The translations under genes were made by a program, and so were the position numbers. Below, in pieces: positions 57,624-64,000 of a stretch of DNA of 64,000 nt. The stretch's first letter is position 1, and every line of letters starts with the position of its first letter. Location: positions 186,001 through 250,000 of the forward strand of contig WIXG01000069.1 of assembly GCA_009869945.1 (NCBI GenBank), written 5' to 3'. The notes beneath the pieces are model-generated. The model had not been told where the DNA came from and did not search any database. It saw only the letters and a list, made by a program, of their open reading frames with translations. The DNA is from Mesaphorura yosii (lineage: Eukaryota; Arthropoda; Collembola; Poduromorpha; Tullbergiidae).

Positions 57624-59909
57624 TATGTATTTTGAATAATTTAGTGAACTTTATACTTTCGAATCAAGTTCATGTTCAGAATTAATTGGATAGAATGCCA
57701 AAGTTGTTTGCAATCTTCTTACGTTTTAGGATGTGATGAAATCCGTAACTTCGGACTTTATGGAAGCCATTGGCAAGTCTGTTGCTGATACGCAAGTAAT
57801 GAATTTATCAGTTTTCTACATATATTTTCTTGAAATTGGTATGTATGTGCGTATTTATTTATTCCAGTTAAAAGCCTTGAATTAGTTAACTGATTACATT
57901 GACCATGTATTGAAGTGTAAGCCTTGTTTTAAATAAAGTGTCGTATTGTCGCATGTCTACTTGACTAATCGGGTCAGTTCAGAGTCTGCATTTTGCGTGC
58001 GAATTTCGCAGCTCGGACTTCGAAGTTTTCCAAATTGCAGCGAGATACACTCCATTGACTGGGTGTTATTGACTGGGTGCTAACTGGTTATGTCTCAAAA
58101 CCAGATCTCAACTAAAATTTCAAACACAACAGCTGGCCAGTGCGCGAAGTAATTCATACATACTTCAGGATTTCCATATTCGTTATAATGAGGACTGCTC
58201 TAAATTACATCGCCAGTCGCACCCTGCCGTTGTCGTCACAATTCATGAACACTCCGTTTGAAAATCCAGTCCTGCTAACTTGCAACTTGGTGCGCATTTT
58301 TGCATTTCAATGAAGCTATTAGCGTTGTCGTGTCGCTTTCGGCTTCGTGCCGTGTACATTTATTTTACGCAAACAATCCCGGCCATAAATTAATTGATAT
58401 ATATCAGCGCATCATCAGTTTCTGCGTTTCATCGATCTTGAGCTCGAATTCGATAGAAATGAATGGGAACTTTGTACCAACACCGGTTTTGACTCGAATA
58501 ACACGCATGGAGACGAGAATGGAGACAGTCGCATCTGGCAGGGCTGCACTTTGCACAACAAACTCACTGGAGCATTTGGCGGAGAATTTCGCATGTGTTG
58601 TTAACCATGATCGATGCATTCCGCGAAGGCATTAAATTTGGTTTTTGCTACAAAGTGCGTCAAAACGTTGTACGTTTTGACAAGATGTGACAAGATGCAA
58701 AGCTTTCATTCATTTTTTACTGAATGAGAAAAAATCATTAGATTATTCTGTAAAGTCTCAAATCATCACCTTTACGTCTATTTTAAAACGTACATTGCTC
58801 ATATGTCTAGATGCTTCAAATCTAGTACTCAATAGTCTACTTCTGTCACTTAAGCGCTTATTCATGTGTGTCTGATGCGTCAAGTAATTTAAGCAGAATT
58901 ACACGGTAGAGAAGTCATCCACAGAAATTGATTTTGCAGTCCACGCCTGGAATTCGCCGGCAGAGATTCCACCCAGAAAGGGCAACCTCAAATCCAATCA
59001 TTCAGGTTCGACAAATTCCAGCTATTTGATATTGATTTGACAAATCTGATTTGTTCTGAGGTGTTTACCGGCCAGAGAAGGTTTGCAACAGAAAAATACT
59101 AACCATCCTCAAATGCAAATGTGATTTCGTAATGTCAGTCACGTCTTCATGGCCCTGCATGCATAAATAGTTCGTTAGAATAATAGCGACTCAGAGACCA
59201 GCATAACATTACGTTTGAAAGTCTGTACCTGCACCTGTTTAATTATTATATGCTAATTAAATTCCAATACCTGTTCACACGTCATAACGTATCGTACAGC
59301 AGTGTCATTCAAACGAGCTAAGCCCCGGGAGTCGTAAACAATGTTTCATTTAGCTGGAAAATCCCTGGTCTATACCAGAGCGGTAACCATAAACTAATCT
59401 GAAAAAGATGATAAAGTGCTCATGAGTATTACACAATAACAAAGTAATGCTGATTTTTACAGGACAGCGTAAGGAGAGCAAAGATGTCCGTTACCAAGAA
59501 TTCACAATTTCCAGGTTAAAGCGTGATGTACCAATTACCTCTTGTAAAGTGTGAACAAATGCGAGTATCGTTCGAAGCCTAGCCGTTCAGGCGTGCGCGT
59601 ACCCGATTCTTTCTGACGCGATGGACAAACGAGACAAGGTATAAAAACGAAAGTTACGAGCTGTAAAAACCCATTCCATAATGCGAGCGCAAGATAGTCA
59701 AGGTCCAGAAACACTGGAAGTAGCACATCACTCAAGAGTATCAAGAGCTAATAATAGAATACGGAGAATCACATAACAAATCTTTACTGCAATCTCATTG
59801 CAGAGTTGAGGCGCCCACCCGTTGCTTTGCGTTGTCTTCGTTGAGGGAAGGCTGAGATTTGAGACTTGAGACGAAGACGCTAACTTGAAACGTCATCGTC
59901 ATTGATAAA
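57624..59909. other. DNAJC8 3' region and long intergenic stretch
   Basis: Besides the possible alternative exons of DNAJC8 and its AATAAA at 57932, I found no gene. Several short splice-bounded open stretches on the minus strand between 58.9 and 59.75 kb look protein-like (for example GGISAGEFQAWTAKSISVDD near 58904-58990) but could not be joined into one frame. Confidence 0.4.
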
Positions 59910-61664
59910 ATGCAACTTCAGAGTGAAACTGGAAAATCGACGACCTCGTCCAAGTCTGCAGCCTTTCAGGTAACCTTCTCAATCTGAATTTTCCTGCCTT
60001 TCTCTCATTCTCCCATTGCTAATCATTTTGGCTGAAATAGATCTTGATCGTGCTATCAGTGTGCTATCTCTGCATCTCAAGTGGAGCGTTTCTTGGATAC
60101 ACGTCCAGTGCGATTGTATCCATTCAGGAAGACACTGATTTCAATTACACACTGACAAACGATGACATTTCGTGGATCGGTAAGCCTGTTTAACCTCTCG
60201 CGAGTTGCATGATCATCTTCAACAATTGGATTCCTTTCTTAACTAATTGTTATTTTCGGGTTTCAGGAAGTTTGGGTCCGATGGGCGCACTCTGCGGCAG
60301 TTTTCTCACAACCGTTGCGATCAACTACCTGGGAATCAAGGGAGCTCTGCTGTACTGTGCATTGCCAGCCTTCATCTGCTCCTGGGGCACAATCACCGTA
60401 TCCACCTCCATCTCAACGATTCTATTCGGACGCTTTGTGGGCGGAGTGGGGACTGGAATGACCATTTCAAGCACTCCGCTGTATGTGATCTCCATGGTGG
60501 ACATGAAGCAACGTGGGAGACTAGGAATTGCACCACAGGTACATTTGCTGGCAAGATTATTCCCAATCTGAGTCTGTCTGAAATAATTTATTTGGTGTCT
60601 CAATTTTGCAGTTCCTGATGCTGCTCGGCATTTTGTCTTCTTGCACGATTGGAGCACTCGTACCGTGGAACTTACATGCGCTCATTTGCCTCTTTATCGC
60701 ACTGCCAGCGGCTGTCTTTTTGTTTTTTGCCCCGCACACACCAAGATGGTTGCTAATCAATGGACGGCATGATGCGACCCTCGCTTTGTTGGAGAAATTG
60801 CATGGGAAGGCGGATGGGCGCATCGAATACGACCGCCTCGTGAACACTATCGCCGCAAATATCAGTACGAGTGAAAAACCACGCAAAGCACTAGCATGGC
60901 TCAAACCGGAAACTCTGAAGCCAATATTAATCTCACTTGCCTTGATGTCATTCCAACAATTTTGCGGTATCAACGGAATCACTTTCTATTCAGTCTCCAT
61001 ATTCAAAGAATCGTCGGGCGTTGGATACTGGGGTCCGAACCTCCCCGCAATAATCTTCGCTTTGACGCAATGCGTGGCAGCCCTCTTGTCAACTCTCCTC
61101 ATCGATAAAGCCGGGCGAAAAATCCTTCTCCTCGTGTCGTCTCTGGTCACTGCCTTCGCATCGATCGCAATGGGAGTCTACTTCTACATCATAATTCACT
61201 ACGCTGCGGACGACAGCCATGACCACTTGTTTTGGGTGCCGTTGCTGGTGGTCATCGTCTTCGGGTTAGGGTTCTCGGTGGGGCTGGGCCCCGTCGCCTA
61301 CTTGTACATCACTGAGATTCTTCCGGAAGAAATTCGGACTTTGTTCTATCCTATCATCATTGACTACCAATGGACGTGCGTGTTTGCAGTCACAATGTCG
61401 TTCCCATTTCTCAAAGCATTTGTGTACACGTATGGAGTGTTTTGGGTCTACGCCTTTTTCTCGGTGGTGGCATTTGTGGTGATATTTTGCTGCTTCCCGG
61501 AGACAAAGGGCAAGAGCCTGGAAGATGTGCGGCATTTCTTTAACAAGAAATATGCGTCGAGAACAGACAGTATTAGTGTCATTAGCAGTGATAAGGAACC
61601 GAATAACAATAATAATAGTGATATTTTAGTACGAAAGGACAGCTATTTGTCCAACAAAGTATGA
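59910..61664 (+). CDS. MFS facilitated sugar transporter (SLC2/Tret1-like), copy 1
   Basis: Exons 59910-59969, 60041-60179, 60267-60538 and 60612-61664 give 507 residues, with twelve predicted helices. Family marks in order: DDISWIGSLGPMGALCGS (TM2), LFGRFVGGVGTGM (TM4), STPLYVISMVDMKQRGRLG, APHTPRWL, FQQFCGINGITFYSV (QQxxGxN, TM7), LLIDKAGRKILL, ITEILPEEIR and FPETKGKSLEDV. This is the arthropod sugar transporter group that includes trehalose and glucose carriers; the exact substrate cannot be read. The protein sits in the plasma membrane and works by facilitated diffusion. The N-terminus is Ser/Thr/Lys-rich, and the C-tail after KSLEDV has Asn and Ser runs. The last exon carries most of the protein. 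AATAAA is at 61726. Confidence 0.92.
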
Positions 61665-62583
61665 GACTGCTCGAGTTAGTGCTAACTAGTTTAAGTTTAA
61701 ATTATTTCAGCTTTGTAAACAGTCAAATAAAATCAAAGTGTTCTGAGTCCTGACCTTTTACTTATTTCAAGTATACTGGTGTCACGATTGAATTGATTAA
61801 GTGGCAGTCTGCCTAGAGAACTTGAGCTCCGCTTCATACCAATAGTCGCATGAAAATTCGATAAACTTGCTGTTGAGTGTCGACTCGCACTGTCGTATAG
61901 GGGGTGACACTAAGAAGAGTTACAGATCAAAATGATTGACAGAATGTCTCCTTTTCCTCAGAAATGTGAGCGCCCAACTAATTCGTACATTAGATCTAGC
62001 GGTGTGAAACATTCTTGATTGCTATTCAAGTGCAAGTACACAACAATGCTGACGATGCTCCTCACGAATCAACAGTGTTATCATTTTGTCCTTTGTCTGC
62101 TTTGTTTTTCAGAAGCAGAAAATGTAGCCAGAGTCACTTATCACGTATCTGACATAGGAGAACCTAGCCTTCAGAATCCAAAGTGGAATGGGGAAGATGC
62201 AAGAAATGCGCTCAGGTTGCATAATTGAACATGTACTAATCTCACATCTGCTGTGCGTGTTGGTGTGATGGCATTGGCGAAGATTGACAGTTGAGACGAA
62301 CCTTTTGACATTTCACTTGGCATAGGTACCTGCTGGAACAGATTCGCACATGTCCTGTTGAATAGGGTCTCTGATAGCTCAAATTAGCTTCCAGTAGCCA
62401 CTAGCGCGTGGTTGGTGATAAGGCAATGCCAAACCTTTCTTTTTGTACAAACTTGGCCTGAACTTTAACTTAATGAGATAATTTGTAAAAATATCAATAG
62501 CAACGGTTCAGCAGCTTTCGACTGGGAATACCTTAAACAGGGAGTTCAGGCACGGTCCATGGTCCAGGTCGGTCAGTGCGAAA
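61665..62583. other. intergenic between sugar transporters
   Basis: Contains the 3' UTR of copy 1 (AATAAA at 61726-61731) and upstream sequence of copy 2. The small open frame at 62019-62228 has no support. Confidence 0.5.
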
Positions 62584-64000
62584 ATGAGTTGGTCACAGCG
62601 TACTACGACTGCTGCCGGCGAAGGAGCTTTGGAAGCAGAAGCCACACGGGTGGTGATCAGCAGCTCCGAAACCGGTTCACAATCGGAGGAGAGCGGCAGC
62701 AGCAGCGGAAGCAGTAGACTTTTCTTGCCGAGGAATACAGAACGGAATCAGGTTAGCCAATTAATTTCCAATGCCATGTGCTACTATAAATTCGTCAAGC
62801 CTATCTTCCATTCAGGTTTTGGCGGTTCTGTCGATTTCTTACCCATGCATCTCCTGCGGCAACTTCCTGGGCTACACCTCCAGCGCAATAGTGTCTATGA
62901 AGGAAGACCTCAACAGCACGTTCACTGCCACTATAAACAAGCACGATGAATCATGGATAGGTAAAGCTATTAGAAAAGATTGTCGTCTTTGATTGCATTG
63001 TACGATTGTAATGAATGCAAGGGCGTATAATTTAATCTTTTACGGCTCCTTCGTACAACGGCAACCGCACGTGCAAGAAGACTTGCCTCTCTCACGTACT
63101 GAAGGATAACCATACGATGACATCGTGGGCATTGACCCTTGACCTGACCTTTTAAGTGCCAGGAGATTGCAAAATGATGCGCCCACTGCAGGCTTCTCCT
63201 GTTATCACGCCTTTATCTGTTATTTCAGGTAGTTTGGGTCCACTTGGCGCTGTTTGCGGTGGCCTCGTCGCGACATTGCTTATCAGGTATTTTGGTGTAC
63301 GAAAAACAGTTTTGTACTTTGGGACCACACTATTTATAGCATCATGGCTCATGATTTCTGTGGCTCACTCCCTATGGCCAATTTTGATAGGCAGATTCGC
63401 AGGTAAAGTGAACTTGCTTCCTTTTCCGAGTTCTGGACTTTGAATACGGAGTAAAAATGTGCAATTTCTGTGCAGGCGGTGTCGCAACTGCGATCGTGAT
63501 ATCCTGCGCTCCACTCTACGTGGTCGAGATTTCTTCGGTGACCCATCGAGGGAGCCTTGGCGTGGTTCCACAGGGTCTGATGCTGCTCGGGATCTTAATC
63601 TCGTTCTCGCTCAGCAATTTCCTGAATTGGCGCTGGGTTGCTCGTGCATGCGCCTTGATTGCTATTCCCTCGACCATTTTAGTGCGCCTAACGCCCGACA
63701 CTCCTTCGATCCTGTTCAAGAATCCGGAGACTTGGCAGCTCGGTCGGCAGGTCCTTCACCTATTCCACGATTCCACGGACGCTGAACTGGAGTATGAACG
63801 CATTAAGATGCAAAAGGCGAGTAAAGGGTCCGAGACGGAGCACGGCTCAAGAGGAAAATGGCGGCTCGCAAATCTGAAGGCATGTGGAGTAGCGGTAGCC
63901 ATAATGTCATTCCAGCAGCTTACTGGCATCAATGGAGTCACATTCTACGCTGTAACGATTTTCAAGAAGACGGGCGCGGATCGACTTTGCTCGCCGCACT
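62584..64000 (+). CDS. MFS facilitated sugar transporter (SLC2/Tret1-like), copy 2, cut by window end
   Basis: Exons 62584-62751, 62816-62960, 63229-63402 and 63476 onward; the frame is open to the last base, so the 3' part is missing. The first 56 residues are a Ser/Glu-rich head absent from copy 1 (ESGSSSGSSRLFLPRN). After that the two align closely: GYTSSAIVSMKEDLNSTF, WIGSLGPLGAVCGG, IGRFAGG, APLYVVEISSVTHRGSLG and FQQLTGINGVTFYAV. Copy 2 has an extra intron splitting GRFAGG, a site that is continuous in copy 1. The linker after TM6 is LTPDTPSIL, so the usual PRWL/SPR-type Trp-Leu is not conserved. Same orientation and shared phase-1 intron after SWIG show tandem duplication. Confidence 0.9.

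Overview
This is eukaryotic nuclear DNA. Every sizeable gene is split by introns, mostly 50-150 bases long, with GT-AG (a few GC-AG) borders, and many transcripts end with AATAAA. The gene content points to an arthropod: paired kainate-type glutamate receptors, two DEG/ENaC channels, a CUB-domain secreted protein and a DUF4789-like protein. A non-insect hexapod such as a springtail would fit, but the sequence alone does not settle the taxon. All gene models below were spliced by hand from frame continuity, splice consensus and family similarity, so first exons and UTRs are the weakest parts.

Layout. 0.6-2.4 kb: a cysteine-rich secreted protein and a four-transmembrane protein, both on the minus strand. 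3.8-6.5 kb: a minus-strand WASP-like adaptor with a WH1-like domain and a CRIB motif but no VCA tail. 8.1-9.4 kb: an unidentified coiled-coil protein. 9.6-10.1 kb: a possible small secreted cysteine peptide. 10.8-23.4 kb: a long kainate receptor gene on the plus strand. It has a TATA/Inr promoter, two large introns (one hosting an antisense Ly6/quiver-like gene) and two alternative pore exons. 24.2-28.2 kb: a second, compact kainate receptor. 28.4-36.6 kb: a small unknown gene, then four more members of the four-transmembrane family on the minus strand, with a small secreted protein in the middle. 37.4-43.2 kb: two tandem DEG/ENaC channel genes. 44.2-45.5 kb: a mitochondrial UCP4-like carrier. 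46.2-50.2 kb: a DUF4789-like secreted protein, a small membrane ORF and a CUB-domain protein. 50.9-53.0 kb: a basic unknown protein and a Gly/Tyr-rich secreted protein. 53.9-57.9 kb: two spliceosome genes in tandem, PRP17/CDC40 and DNAJC8. 59.9-64.0 kb: two tandem MFS sugar transporters, the second cut by the window edge.

The middle of the window (10-43 kb) is dominated by excitable-membrane genes and their duplicates, and the flanks hold housekeeping genes. The most striking feature is a pair of apparently mutually exclusive exons encoding the re-entrant pore loop of the first kainate receptor. One carries Gln and the other Gly at the position equivalent to the vertebrate Q/R editing site. 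Other points of note are a shared cysteine/tryptophan-rich cytoplasmic module in both DEG/ENaC proteins, the antisense Ly6-type gene inside the receptor intron, and the WASP-like protein that lacks its actin-nucleating end.
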